Assembly: GCF_001870735.1 (NCBI RefSeq)
Contig: NZ_MORL01000003.1
Coordinates: forward strand, 62,001-126,000
Direction of reading: 5' to 3'
DNA from: Arsenicibacter rosenii
GTDB taxonomy: Bacteria; Bacteroidota; Bacteroidia; Cytophagales; Spirosomataceae
DNA length: 64,000 nt
Of the stretch, positions 34,750-42,572 are shown piece by piece. Below the pieces are notes generated by a model that was given only the letters and a program-made list of their open reading frames with translations, made no database searches and was not told the origin of the DNA. Position 1 is the first letter of the stretch. Each line of letters starts with the position of its first letter. Position numbers and translations under genes: made by a program.

Positions 34750-35181
34750 ATGAAACTGGCATCGTCACTCGGCTCTTTTGAACTATCTATATTAGGTTAC
34801 AGCCAGCAAGGCACCAACTGGCGTGACCGCAACAACCTGAATTGCCGGGTATCAACCTTATGGCAGAAAAATACCGATACACAGACCGCTCCGCTACAGA
34901 CGTATGAATTAGCCCGTTTGCTGACGGATCTGCAGGCATTGCTTTACCGCAAAATCAACCGTATTTCAACTAATTTTTCGGAACCGGGCCTTAGCGTCGA
35001 TATTTCCGTTTTACCGAATCAGACCTATTCATGCCAGATTCAGCTTGATCACGATCTGACTCCGTCATGGAATACTTACCCTGATTTTCCGGTCGAAATG
35101 AACATGATTCTGACCCGTGCCCAGCTTGAAGAAATGGTTAATCAACTGAGCCGGCAATTGACTGCCTTTCCTGAACGTTAA
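34750..35181 (+). CDS. Unknown 143-residue protein (weak likeness to WapI-type immunity proteins)
   Basis: No signal peptide or membrane segment. The opening MKLASSLGSFELSILGYSQQ, a central run of beta strands and a helix TYELARLLTDLQALLYRKI, then ending LTRAQLEEMVNQLSRQL. The FELSILGYS start and the later leucine-rich helix remind me of WapI-like immunity proteins, but no toxin gene is adjacent, so this is only a resemblance. Own promoter upstream, double hairpin downstream: a single-gene unit. Confidence 0.75.
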   Translation: MKLASSLGSFELSILGYSQQGTNWRDRNNLNCRVSTLWQKNTDTQTAPLQTYELARLLTDLQALLYRKINRISTNFSEPGLSVDISVLPNQTYSCQIQLDHDLTPSWNTYPDFPVEMNMILTRAQLEEMVNQLSRQLTAFPER

Positions 35182-35210
35182 TGCTTTAATCAGATTGAGT
35201 AAATAAAAAA

Positions 35211-35321
35211 TATCTTTTAAGATACTCTTTATACTTTAAGTTGTTTTTGCCATAATTGTAGTCTCAAACGGTTCTTTGCTCCCCAAACCGTTTCAGCTAT
35301 GCTGGCAAAAACAACTTTTTT
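35211..35321 (+). terminator. Compound hairpin terminator
   Basis: A 15-bp perfect outer stem (35238-35252 with 35303-35317) ending in a T-run to 35321 encloses an inner 8-bp stem AAACGGTT/AACCGTTT (35266-35273 with 35286-35293). Just upstream is a short TATCTT/AAGATA hairpin (35211-35216 with 35219-35224). Together they form a long branched 3' end for the 143-residue gene. Confidence 0.75.
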
Positions 35322-35375
35322 CTGCTTTATAGTACAAAACCAATACTTTTCTTTGTGAAATCAACATAATTACGC

Positions 35376-35417
35376 GTTACCACTTGGTAACATAGGGTAT
35401 TTTTTACATTTTTGTAA
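35376..35417 (+). promoter_or_regulatory. Operator and promoter candidate of the TetR-family gene
   Basis: GTTACC-ACTT-GGTAAC (35376-35391) is a perfect palindrome of TetR-operator size. A second, TTACA-N4-TGTAA, is at 35404-35417. A possible promoter is TTG (35385-35387) with TACATTTT (35405-35412) 17 bases on, so the palindromes overlap both promoter boxes, as expected for self-repression by the adjacent TetR gene. The rest of the 317-base gap shows no gene. Confidence 0.4.
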
Positions 35418-35498
35418 CGTATATCGTAAAAAGATATAATCAAAACCCTAAACTAACCTGGCTAATCTTACACAAACTGCCTAAATGCAATTTTACCT

Positions 35499-36146
35499 AT
35501 GAAAGTTGTAAAGAGACGTAATCGTGCTATGACAATGGAGCGGATTCTGCGGGCAACCGGAGAAGTTATCGCAGAACGGGGAACAGAAAAAGCAGGCATC
35601 AATTCAGTAGCCGAAAAGGCACAGGTCAACAAAGTACTGATCTACCGGTATTTTGGCGGCTGGAACGGACTACTGGAAGCGTATGTACAACGCGGCTTTT
35701 TCCTGTCGATGTTTAATGACAAATACACCGACACGTTACCGGCCAACATTCCGCCTGCCGACCGCGATAAAGTCTGGTCGGAATACATCCTTGGCCTGAC
35801 ACGTGAATTCCGCTCCCGTAAGTCGTCGCAGGACCTGGTTCGCTGGGAAATGACCCACGGCGAAACAGAACTGGCACGGCGTATTGCCCAGTTCCGCAGC
35901 GAAGCGTATGCTAAAATGATTCAGAAACTGGCTCCGTATCCGGACTATGATCCGACCAGCATAACGGCAATTATCCTGGCCGGGATCACCTACCTGACCC
36001 TGCTGTCGGACCAGGGGAATCCGTTTATCGGCATTGACCTGCAAAGCGACGCCGGATGGGACCGCATCGAGAAAGGGGTTGAGCGTATTCACCGCAGCCT
36101 GAACCGCTCGTTGATTGAGAAAGAAGAAGAAGCGGCCACCAAATAG
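35499..36146 (+). CDS. TetR-family transcriptional regulator
   Basis: 215 residues. The N-terminal helix-turn-helix is canonical: MERILRATGEVIAERGTEKA then INSVAEKAQVNKVLIYRYFG. The C-terminal ligand-binding domain is divergent, as usual. It probably represses its own promoter through the palindrome 108 bases upstream. The effector and other targets are unknown. The neighbouring aminopeptidase gene is convergent, so it is not an obvious target. Confidence 0.92.
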   Translation: MKVVKRRNRAMTMERILRATGEVIAERGTEKAGINSVAEKAQVNKVLIYRYFGGWNGLLEAYVQRGFFLSMFNDKYTDTLPANIPPADRDKVWSEYILGLTREFRSRKSSQDLVRWEMTHGETELARRIAQFRSEAYAKMIQKLAPYPDYDPTSITAIILAGITYLTLLSDQGNPFIGIDLQSDAGWDRIEKGVERIHRSLNRSLIEKEEEAATK

Positions 36147-36168
36147 CCGGAAGCCGTTTTACCTATAA

Positions 36169-36199
36169 AAAAAGCCCCCGGTTCCATGAACCGGGGGCT
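36169..36199. terminator. Bidirectional terminator between TetR and pepP genes
   Basis: AAAGCCCCCGGTT (36169-36181) and its exact complement (36187-36199) form a 13-bp GC-rich stem with a 5-base loop, A-run before and T-rich sequence after. It sits between the convergent stops at 36146 and 36205. Confidence 0.9.
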
Positions 36200-36204
36200 T
36201 TCGT

Positions 36205-37500
36205 TTATTCATTCATTAAGGTTTCAATTTCGTCGGCCTCTACCGGAATCCGGCCCATCAGATCGAGGTTGCCGTCTTCGGTAATAAGGATATTATTTTC
36301 GAGGCGAATGCCCAGTCCCTCTTCACGAATGTAGATGCCCGGCTCGCAGGTAAAGACCATACCGGGCTCAAAACGGCGGTATTTGTTTCCGACATCGTGT
36401 ACATCGAGGCCCAGGAAGTGGGACGTTCCGTGCATAAAATACTTCTTATACAGCGGGGCGTCCGGATCCTGTTTAGCCACGGCCTGCGCATCGAGCAGCC
36501 CGAGACCGATCAGCTCGGCTTCCATAATTTTGCCGACTTCCTTATGGTATTCGTCCCACAGATTGCCGGGACGCAGCATATCCGTAGCCGCTTTCATGAC
36601 CCGCAGCACAGCGTCATATACGGCGCGCTGACGGGGCGTAAACCGGCCGCTGACCGGAATTGAGCGCGTCATATCGGCATTATAATTCGCATATTCGGCA
36701 CCGATGTCGAGCAACAATACATCACCGGCCTGGCATTGGGCACTGTTGTCAATGTAATGCAGCACACAGGCATTTTTTCCGGAGGCAATAATCGGCGTAT
36801 AGGCCGCACCGCGTGAGCGGTTCATCAGGAACGCATGCATCATTTCGGCCTCAATTTCGTACTCCCAGACACCGGGTTTCACGAACTTCAGCAGCCGCCG
36901 GAACATGGTATCCGTAATATCGATGGCCCGTCCGAGCAATTCCACCTCCTGCGGCAGCTTAATTGCCCGCAGGTAGTGCATCACCGGTGCCAGGCGCTCC
37001 AGCCGGTGCAGCGGATAGCGCTCCTTAAACTGTTTGATAAAACGCATATCACGGGTTTCTACTTCAGACCCGTTGCGCGTATGTTCGTTGGTATTGAGAT
37101 AAACCTGCTCCGCTTCAAATACGATCTGAATAAAGATCGCCTCAAACTGGTGGGTCCAGTAAACATTCTTGCGGGAAATACCTGAAGTTTCTTCCGCTTC
37201 CTGCTTCGTGAGCTTGTGGCCCTCCCAAATTTCAATCAGTTCGCTGGTCTCGCGCAGAAACAGCACTTCGCGGAAGCGCTCATCGGGATGATCCGGACAC
37301 AGTACCAGGATCGATTCTTCCTGATCAACACCGGTCAGGTAAAACAGATCGTTGTTCTGCCGGAAGGTCATCGTCCCGTCGGCGTTGGTAGGCATAATAT
37401 CGTTGGCGTGTAAAATCGCCAGCGACTTCGGTTTCAGTTGTTGTACCAGACGCTGCCGGTTCCGGACAAATAGTTGATTATCAATTGGTAAATAACGCAT
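36205..37500 (-). CDS. pepP: Xaa-Pro aminopeptidase (M24B)
   Basis: 431 residues. The N-terminal creatinase-like domain (FRQNNDLFYLTGVDQEESIL) is followed by the pita-bread metallopeptidase domain. The five metal ligands are visible in VLLLDIGAEYANYNADMTRS (two Asp), FMHGTSHFLGLDVHD (His), VFTCEPGIYI (Glu) and GIRLENNILI (Glu). It removes N-terminal residues that precede proline, in the cytosol. No signal peptide. A possible TACTTTTA box is 12 bases upstream of the ATG. Confidence 0.95.
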   Translation of the reverse strand: MRYLPIDNQLFVRNRQRLVQQLKPKSLAILHANDIMPTNADGTMTFRQNNDLFYLTGVDQEESILVLCPDHPDERFREVLFLRETSELIEIWEGHKLTKQEAEETSGISRKNVYWTHQFEAIFIQIVFEAEQVYLNTNEHTRNGSEVETRDMRFIKQFKERYPLHRLERLAPVMHYLRAIKLPQEVELLGRAIDITDTMFRRLLKFVKPGVWEYEIEAEMMHAFLMNRSRGAAYTPIIASGKNACVLHYIDNSAQCQAGDVLLLDIGAEYANYNADMTRSIPVSGRFTPRQRAVYDAVLRVMKAATDMLRPGNLWDEYHKEVGKIMEAELIGLGLLDAQAVAKQDPDAPLYKKYFMHGTSHFLGLDVHDVGNKYRRFEPGMVFTCEPGIYIREEGLGIRLENNILITEDGNLDLMGRIPVEADEIETLMNE

Positions 37501-37658
37501 ACCTGAATAAAAGTACCGGGTTGGGTCCGGCCAGTTTAGACGCAGATTGTTTGTTGACAGAAAGCGATCGGCTATTCCGTTCGCAAAGAAAACAGCTTAC
37601 GGGCAGGAGGAAAAGCGTTTGGCCGGATTCTTTAACAGCGTTATAAGACAAAGCGCCG

Positions 37659-37666
37659 TATCTTTG
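37659..37666 (+). promoter_or_regulatory. -7 box upstream of the EEP-fold protein gene
   Basis: TATCTTTG is a perfect -7 match. Transcription would start near 37671, either just before a possible TTG start (37679) or 75 bases before the ATG at 37748. No good -33 element is seen. Confidence 0.5.
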
Positions 37667-37747
37667 CGGCGTTAACCATTGTATCAGGCATCTGTGCAGG
37701 CAATCGACACTACACCGTCCGTTTCTTCGGGTAAGCAAAAATTCTCC

Positions 37748-38692
37748 ATGAAGCCGGAGTGGATCTATACCGGCATCGCCGTGGCTACCGGCCTTCTGGC
37801 GCTGGCTACCATCCTGGGCCGCTTAGGCCGCTTCTTTTTTCTGTTTGAGCTATGCAGCCATTTTTCCGTTCAGTTCGCGGTTATTGCCGCAGGCCTGACG
37901 GTGGTCTGGACCATTCGCCGCCGGTGGCTGCTGACGGGTATTGCAGCCCTGTGTCTGGCATGGCATAGCTATCTGGTATTGCCATGGCTGCTGGCTTCGC
38001 CGCCGTCTGTCTCTGATGCAAAAGCCGGTGTGCGGATTCTGCATGCCAACGTGCTTTATACCCGTGACGAGATGCAGACAACGATTGACCTGATCCGACG
38101 CGAAAAACCAGACTTGTTTGTGTTGCAGGAAATGACACCTGAAAGCATTAAGCAGGTCACCAAAGCCCTGGCCGATACGTATCCCTACACCGATACGCTG
38201 ATGGCCAAAGACCCGTGTTACTTACTGGTTGCCAGCCGGACCTCGTTTCTGACCGACCATCAGGCGAGGCGTGATAAGCTGGTGTTTCACCTGATGACCA
38301 ACATCCGCGACCATGATCTTTCGTTTATCACGGTGCATACCCGCACGCCTATCCTGCCGTCGTGGTTTGACGAACGGAATGAGCAGCTGGCATTTGTCAG
38401 CGAACGTATTCAGGAAGTACCGCAGCCGGCGGTTTTGATGGGTGATTTCAACGTCAGCATCTTCTCACCGGTTTACGCGCAGTATTTCGATGACCGGCCG
38501 GGACTCACTGCCTGTCGCAAAGGCTTTGGTATCCAGCCAACATGGCCGCGTTACCTGCTGCCGCTGATGCTGCCCATCGACCAGGCCTTTGTCAACAGCG
38601 GTTTCCGGACCGTTAATTTCCGTACGCTCCCGCAACCCGGCTCCGACCATAAAGCGGTAGTCGTTGATCTGGCGTTTACAAAACAGAACTAG
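37748..38692 (+). CDS. Membrane-anchored endonuclease/exonuclease/phosphatase-fold protein
   Basis: From ATG 37748, 314 residues. Three hydrophobic segments fill the first ~100 residues, then an EEP domain: VRILHANVLYT, PDLFVLQEMTPESI (catalytic Glu), ITVHTRTPILP, VLMGDFNVSIFSP (Asp-Phe-Asn) and PGSDHKAVVVDLAF (Ser-Asp-His). The catalytic set is complete. Substrate unknown; relatives include phospholipases, nucleases and polyphosphate phosphatases. The frame is open 23 codons further to a TTG at 37679, a possible alternative start. The stop overlaps the stop of the convergent AraC gene (CTAG 38689-38692). Confidence 0.87.
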   Translation: MKPEWIYTGIAVATGLLALATILGRLGRFFFLFELCSHFSVQFAVIAAGLTVVWTIRRRWLLTGIAALCLAWHSYLVLPWLLASPPSVSDAKAGVRILHANVLYTRDEMQTTIDLIRREKPDLFVLQEMTPESIKQVTKALADTYPYTDTLMAKDPCYLLVASRTSFLTDHQARRDKLVFHLMTNIRDHDLSFITVHTRTPILPSWFDERNEQLAFVSERIQEVPQPAVLMGDFNVSIFSPVYAQYFDDRPGLTACRKGFGIQPTWPRYLLPLMLPIDQAFVNSGFRTVNFRTLPQPGSDHKAVVVDLAFTKQN

Positions 38693-39633
38693 CCTAACTG
38701 GAGCTGACGGTATGTTTTCCGGAATTGGGCCGGTGTAATACCGGTTGTTTTTTTGAAGAGCTTCAGGAAGTACGTGACATTGTTGAACCCGCAGACAAAG
38801 CAAACATCGGCCAGGCACTGATTGGTTGTTTTCAGTAAACGCATCGCCTGCTGGATCCGCTGATTATTGATATACTCAATCGGGGTCAGCCCAAACTGCT
38901 GCTTAAAACACCGGAAAAAATTCGGTTCACTCATACATGCCTGATCAGCAAGCTCCTTAACGGTCATCTGCTCATGTAGCCGATCCTGAATGTACTTTCC
39001 CACGTGTGCTAACCGGTTGGTGTTTACATATGGGTGGTAATTCATCAGCAGCATTTGCCGCGCTTTCGTCTGCATCAGCCGGATCACGAGCTCCTGCATC
39101 ACCAGATTGGCGAAGACGTCTTTCGCCGTATTATTCTCCGTAAAAATCTGAATCAGGCGGGCAATCAGTTGATTGATGGTGGAATCATTGGTCAGGTAAA
39201 AATTAGATTCATCAAACTGCCAGCCTTTTTTCTGATCAATCAGCGGTGCTTTGTCATTCAGGTAGTCCGTCAGTTGTTTGACCTTATCGGGTGCCATTGC
39301 CAGCGCCAGACACTGCGTCGGATTCTGCATCCGGGCTTCCGGAAAGTCGATGCACATTGTTTCGTTGGCCGGCATAATTACCGATTCACCGGGCAAAAAC
39401 TCAAACGACGGCGTATTGGGCAGATGCATCACCTTTTTCCCCCGGATCATACTGGCCAATACCGGGGTGTTGAAGGTCAATTCTACTTTTTCCGCAAAGT
39501 GATGCGTCTCGTATATATTTAATTCCGCAGTGTCGATGGTATAGGCCGTGCGATTTTCTACCACCTGCTCCAGTTTCCGGGTTTGCAGGTGCCTGGTTAA
39601 ATCAAACGTTGCTGACATGGGATTCATATGCAT
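38689..39633 (-). CDS. AraC-family regulator of the adjacent aldehyde dehydrogenase
   Basis: 314 residues; the probable start may be the inner ATG five codons on (MSATFDLTRHL). The N-terminal AraC_N-type sensor domain (about 15-190) leads to the double helix-turn-helix: MTVKELADQACMSEPNFFRC and LADVCFVCGFNNVTYFLKLF. It is divergent from an aldehyde dehydrogenase plus DUF779 pair, the gene set in which this regulator type usually occurs, so it likely activates them in response to an aldehyde or alcohol. Shares its last four bases with the convergent gene. Confidence 0.92.
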   Translation of the reverse strand: MHMNPMSATFDLTRHLQTRKLEQVVENRTAYTIDTAELNIYETHHFAEKVELTFNTPVLASMIRGKKVMHLPNTPSFEFLPGESVIMPANETMCIDFPEARMQNPTQCLALAMAPDKVKQLTDYLNDKAPLIDQKKGWQFDESNFYLTNDSTINQLIARLIQIFTENNTAKDVFANLVMQELVIRLMQTKARQMLLMNYHPYVNTNRLAHVGKYIQDRLHEQMTVKELADQACMSEPNFFRCFKQQFGLTPIEYINNQRIQQAMRLLKTTNQCLADVCFVCGFNNVTYFLKLFKKTTGITPAQFRKTYRQLQLG

Positions 39634-39645
39634 ACAATAAGCTCA

Positions 39646-39807
39646 ATGGAACAAAGTGACATCAACTTGATTAGTACTATTTCGGTAAAGGCTAGCATTA
39701 ACGCGGCTCAAATTGCAATTTTTTCAACAATCTGCGCTATGTTCTTTATCATACTTTACCAATTAACGCATAATTATCCAATCTGGTTACGTCTAAGTCC
39801 ATTTTGA
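39646..39807 (+). CDS. Possible 53-residue membrane peptide (uncertain)
   Basis: An ATG at 39646 opens a 53-codon frame to TGA 39805-39807. The product starts MEQSDINLISTISVKASINA, then has one hydrophobic stretch AIFSTICAMFFIILYQL. It lies in the 281-base divergent space between the AraC and aldehyde dehydrogenase genes, where promoters must sit, and there is no clear ribosome site, so it could be a chance frame. Nothing else recognisable was seen in this gap. Confidence 0.22.
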   Translation: MEQSDINLISTISVKASINAAQIAIFSTICAMFFIILYQLTHNYPIWLRLSPF

Positions 39808-39914
39808 GAGTATCGTTCAACTTCTTGATACGATAAGCGAACTCTTTTTGTACTCTATCGGCAAAATTTGTGACAGAAACAATGCGATTTTAATCTCCTA
39901 ACAGACCAGAGTAC

Positions 39915-41438
39915 ATGGAAACGATTCAAACCAGCAGCAATACGTTGGCACGGCCAATGTTCAAGGCACAATACGAAAACTACATTGGTGGTCAGTGGAT
40001 AGCTCCTACAAGTGGTGAGTATTTTGAGAATTTCTCTCCGGTTGACGGCAGTCTGATTGCACGGATGCCGCGCTCCAAAGCAGCAGATATTGAATTGGCA
40101 CTGGATGCAGCCCATAAGGCATTTCCGGCCTGGTCGCGTACATCCGTAACAGAACGCAGTAACATGCTGCTCCGTGTTGCCGATGTGATTGAGCAGAATC
40201 TGGATTATCTGGCGCGCGTCGAAACCATGGATAACGGCAAAGCGGTCCGCGAAACGCTGGCGGCTGACCTTCCGCTGGTTGTTGACCACTTCCGCTACTT
40301 TGCCGGTGTGATCCGCGCCGAAGAAGGGTATTCGACCGAACTCGATGCCACGACGGTCTCCGTGATTATTAAGGAACCGATCGGTGTGGTGGCACAAATC
40401 ATTCCGTGGAACTTCCCGCTGCTGATGGCCACGTGGAAAATGGCCCCTGCGCTGGCTGCAGGTTGCTGTACAATCATTAAACCAGCCGAACAGACACCAA
40501 CGTCGATCTGCGTACTGATGGAACTCCTGGAAGGCATTATTCCGCCGGGCGTCGTTAACGTAGTCAACGGATTTGGTATCGAAGCCGGTAAACCGCTGGC
40601 CCAATCGAAGCGGGTGGCCAAAGTTGCCTTCACGGGTGAGACAACCACCGGTCGCCTGATCATGCAGTATGCGTCGGAAAACCTGATTCCGGTAACGATG
40701 GAGCTGGGTGGTAAATCACCAAACATCTTTATGCCTTCCATTGCCGAGGCCGACGACGAGTTCTTTGATAAATGCGTGGAAGGTGCCGTAATGTTTGCCC
40801 TCAACCAGGGCGAAGTCTGTACCTGTCCGTCGCGGATGCTGGTACATGAAAGCGTATACGACCGCTTTATGGAACGCGTTATTGCCCGTACTGAGGCGAT
40901 CAAAATGGGCCACCCCCTCGATCCGACAGTGATGATGGGCGCTCAGGCGTCAAATGATCAGTACGAAAAAATCCTGTCATACATCAACATCGGCAAGGAG
41001 GAAGGCGCTGAAGTGCTGACCGGTGGCGGGGCGGCCAACCTCGGCGGTGATCTGGGCAAAGGCTATTACATCCAGCCAACGATCCTGAAAGGCCACAACA
41101 AAATGCGGGTATTCCAGGAAGAAATCTTTGGTCCTGTTACGTCTGTTACCACATTCAGGACGGCCGAAGAGGCGCTGGAAATTGCCAACGATACCCTTTA
41201 TGGTCTTGGTGCCGGTCTCTGGACCCGCGATGCTCATGAGCTATACCAGCTCCCGAGGGCTATCCAGGCGGGTCGGGTGTGGGTAAACTGCTATCACCAT
41301 TATCCGGCTCACGCGCCATTTGGTGGCTATAAGAAATCCGGTTTTGGCCGCGAAACGCACCTGATGATGCTGAATCATTACCGCCAGACCAAAAACCTGC
41401 TGATCTCCTACAGCAAATCGAAATTAGGATTCTTTTGA
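39915..41438 (+). CDS. Aldehyde dehydrogenase
   Basis: 507 residues, NAD(P)-dependent. The core motifs are [34 protein letters not shown], the general base Glu in [12 protein letters not shown] and the nucleophile C302 in [11 protein letters not shown]. The C-terminal [17 protein letters not shown] is also typical. It resembles the AldB/ExaC group, which oxidises acetaldehyde and related short aldehydes. The 5' AraC regulator and 3' DUF779 gene form a recurrent module. Cytosolic. Confidence 0.95.
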   Translation: METIQTSSNTLARPMFKAQYENYIGGQWIAPTSGEYFENFSPVDGSLIARMPRSKAADIELALDAAHKAFPAWSRTSVTERSNMLLRVADVIEQNLDYLARVETMDNGKAVRETLAADLPLVVDHFRYFAGVIRAEEGYSTELDATTVSVIIKEPIGVVAQIIPWNFPLLMATWKMAPALAAGCCTIIKPAEQTPTSICVLMELLEGIIPPGVVNVVNGFGIEAGKPLAQSKRVAKVAFTGETTTGRLIMQYASENLIPVTMELGGKSPNIFMPSIAEADDEFFDKCVEGAVMFALNQGEVCTCPSRMLVHESVYDRFMERVIARTEAIKMGHPLDPTVMMGAQASNDQYEKILSYINIGKEEGAEVLTGGGAANLGGDLGKGYYIQPTILKGHNKMRVFQEEIFGPVTSVTTFRTAEEALEIANDTLYGLGAGLWTRDAHELYQLPRAIQAGRVWVNCYHHYPAHAPFGGYKKSGFGRETHLMMLNHYRQTKNLLISYSKSKLGFF

Positions 41439-41454
41439 TCAAAGAGCGAGAGAA

Positions 41455-41529
41455 TGAAAGAGCGAAAGAGTAGGTTATCCGCTCTTCACTCGCTGTAACG
41501 GGTCACTCTTTATCTCTTTCGCTCTTTCA
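41455..41529. repeat. TGAAAGAGCGAAAGAG inverted repeat
   Basis: TGAAAGAGCGAAAGAG (41455-41470) and its exact reverse complement (41514-41529) are 16-bp arms around a 43-base loop. It lies in the gap between the aldehyde dehydrogenase and DUF779 genes. A fourth family of intergenic palindromes; here inside a probable operon, so it may attenuate downstream expression. Confidence 0.85.
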
Positions 41530-41540
41530 CCCTTTAACTT

Positions 41541-41921
41541 ATGACATCTATCTCGCGTGTATCGGTAACGGATGCGGCTGTCCGGGTTATTGAGCAATTA
41601 CAGGCCGAATACGGCGATCTGATGTTTCACCAGAGTGGCGGCTGCTGCGACGGCTCAGCACCGATGTGCTTCCAGCTTGGCGACTTTCGGGTTGGAACGT
41701 CCGATGTTTTATTGGGCCACATTCACGGGTGCCCGTTCTGGATGTCCGAAGATCAGTATGAGTACTGGAAACATACCCATTTAACGGTCGATGTAACACC
41801 GGGCCGGGGCGCCAGTTTCTCGCTGGAAATCCCGATGGGCCTCCGCTTCCTGATTCGCTCCCGCCTGTTAACGGATGCTGAGCTAACGGATCTGGAAACG
41901 CCGGTAAACGGAGCTACGTAA
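41541..41921 (+). CDS. DUF779 domain-containing protein
   Basis: 126 residues. The cysteine-rich FHQSGGCCDGSAPMCFQLG motif, GHIHGCPFWMSEDQYEYWKH and the ending LRFLIRSRLLT identify DUF779, a small family found almost always beside AldB-like aldehyde dehydrogenases. The clustered Cys and His could bind a metal, but its action is not known. Its link to the dehydrogenase is supported by position 100 bases downstream. Confidence 0.9.
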   Translation: MTSISRVSVTDAAVRVIEQLQAEYGDLMFHQSGGCCDGSAPMCFQLGDFRVGTSDVLLGHIHGCPFWMSEDQYEYWKHTHLTVDVTPGRGASFSLEIPMGLRFLIRSRLLTDAELTDLETPVNGAT

Positions 41922-41959
41922 CAGCTGTATCAAGCGAGTCTCTTTTGGCGACAAGCATG

Positions 41960-41993
41960 AAGGTGTCGGGCAATTCACCCGACACCTTTTTTT
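41960..41993 (+). terminator. Terminator after the DUF779 gene
   Basis: AAGGTGTCGGG (41960-41970) pairs with CCCGACACCTT (41978-41988), an 11-bp stem and 7-base loop followed by seven T. It ends the aldehyde dehydrogenase-DUF779 unit. Confidence 0.92.
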
Positions 41994-42052
41994 CAGATAG
42001 CCACCATCACACAACCGCAGCCGGTTATCCGGCATCATAAACTACCCCATTC

Positions 42053-42538
42053 TCATTTTCTCCGCTTTGCTTTCACAACCAGTTCTTTATAACCAAATGT
42101 CGGATCGGGTTCGCGGACAAAGACCACATCGGTCATAACCCCGATCACGATCTCGGCCGTCGTATAAATTTTACATCCCTCCCACAGATGGCCGCCAATG
42201 GTACGTCCGGTTGAATCGGAGACCGACAAATGGAGATGACTCCCGTTGGCAGAGAGCGTACCAACCAGCGATACAATTTCGAAATGCCCTTGCCAGTGGG
42301 TAGCTTTTTCCTGATTAGCCAACCGGAGCTGCACATCGGTCAGGCTCCCGACGCAGGTCAGCAGGGCTCCTGCCTCAATTCGTTTTTCTTTGACAACCAG
42401 ATCGATTTGTTGTTTTAAGTCCTGTCCTGGTTTCAGGCGAAAGGAAAACGTCTCCAGACGCGAAGCCACAGGCTGGGCACTGAGATCCATCATACTATAA
42501 AAATAGAAACATACATTGAACAATAAAAACCGAAGCAT
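42053..42538 (-). CDS. Exported PPC (DUF296)-domain protein
   Basis: 161 residues. The PPC fold is clear: FSFRLKPGQDLKQQIDLVV, IEAGALLTCVGSLTDVQLRL, FEIVSLVGTLSANGSHLHLS and the metal-ligand-rich GSHLHLSVSDSTGRTIGGHL. Prokaryotic PPC proteins form trimers and are usually cytosolic and of unknown function. Here a hydrophobic N-terminus (FLLFNVCFYFYSMMDLSAQ) looks like a signal peptide, which would put it in the periplasm. The gap to the divergent transglutaminase gene is only 34 bases. Confidence 0.88.
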   Translation of the reverse strand: MLRFLLFNVCFYFYSMMDLSAQPVASRLETFSFRLKPGQDLKQQIDLVVKEKRIEAGALLTCVGSLTDVQLRLANQEKATHWQGHFEIVSLVGTLSANGSHLHLSVSDSTGRTIGGHLWEGCKIYTTAEIVIGVMTDVVFVREPDPTFGYKELVVKAKRRK

Positions 42539-42572
42539 ATTAGTTAGATTGATGTGAGATTGATCTGACCGT

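Noticed and set aside
39855-40604. 249-codon minus-strand frame opposite the aldehyde dehydrogenase
   Set aside because: Antisense to conserved dehydrogenase motifs; composition typical of a shadow.
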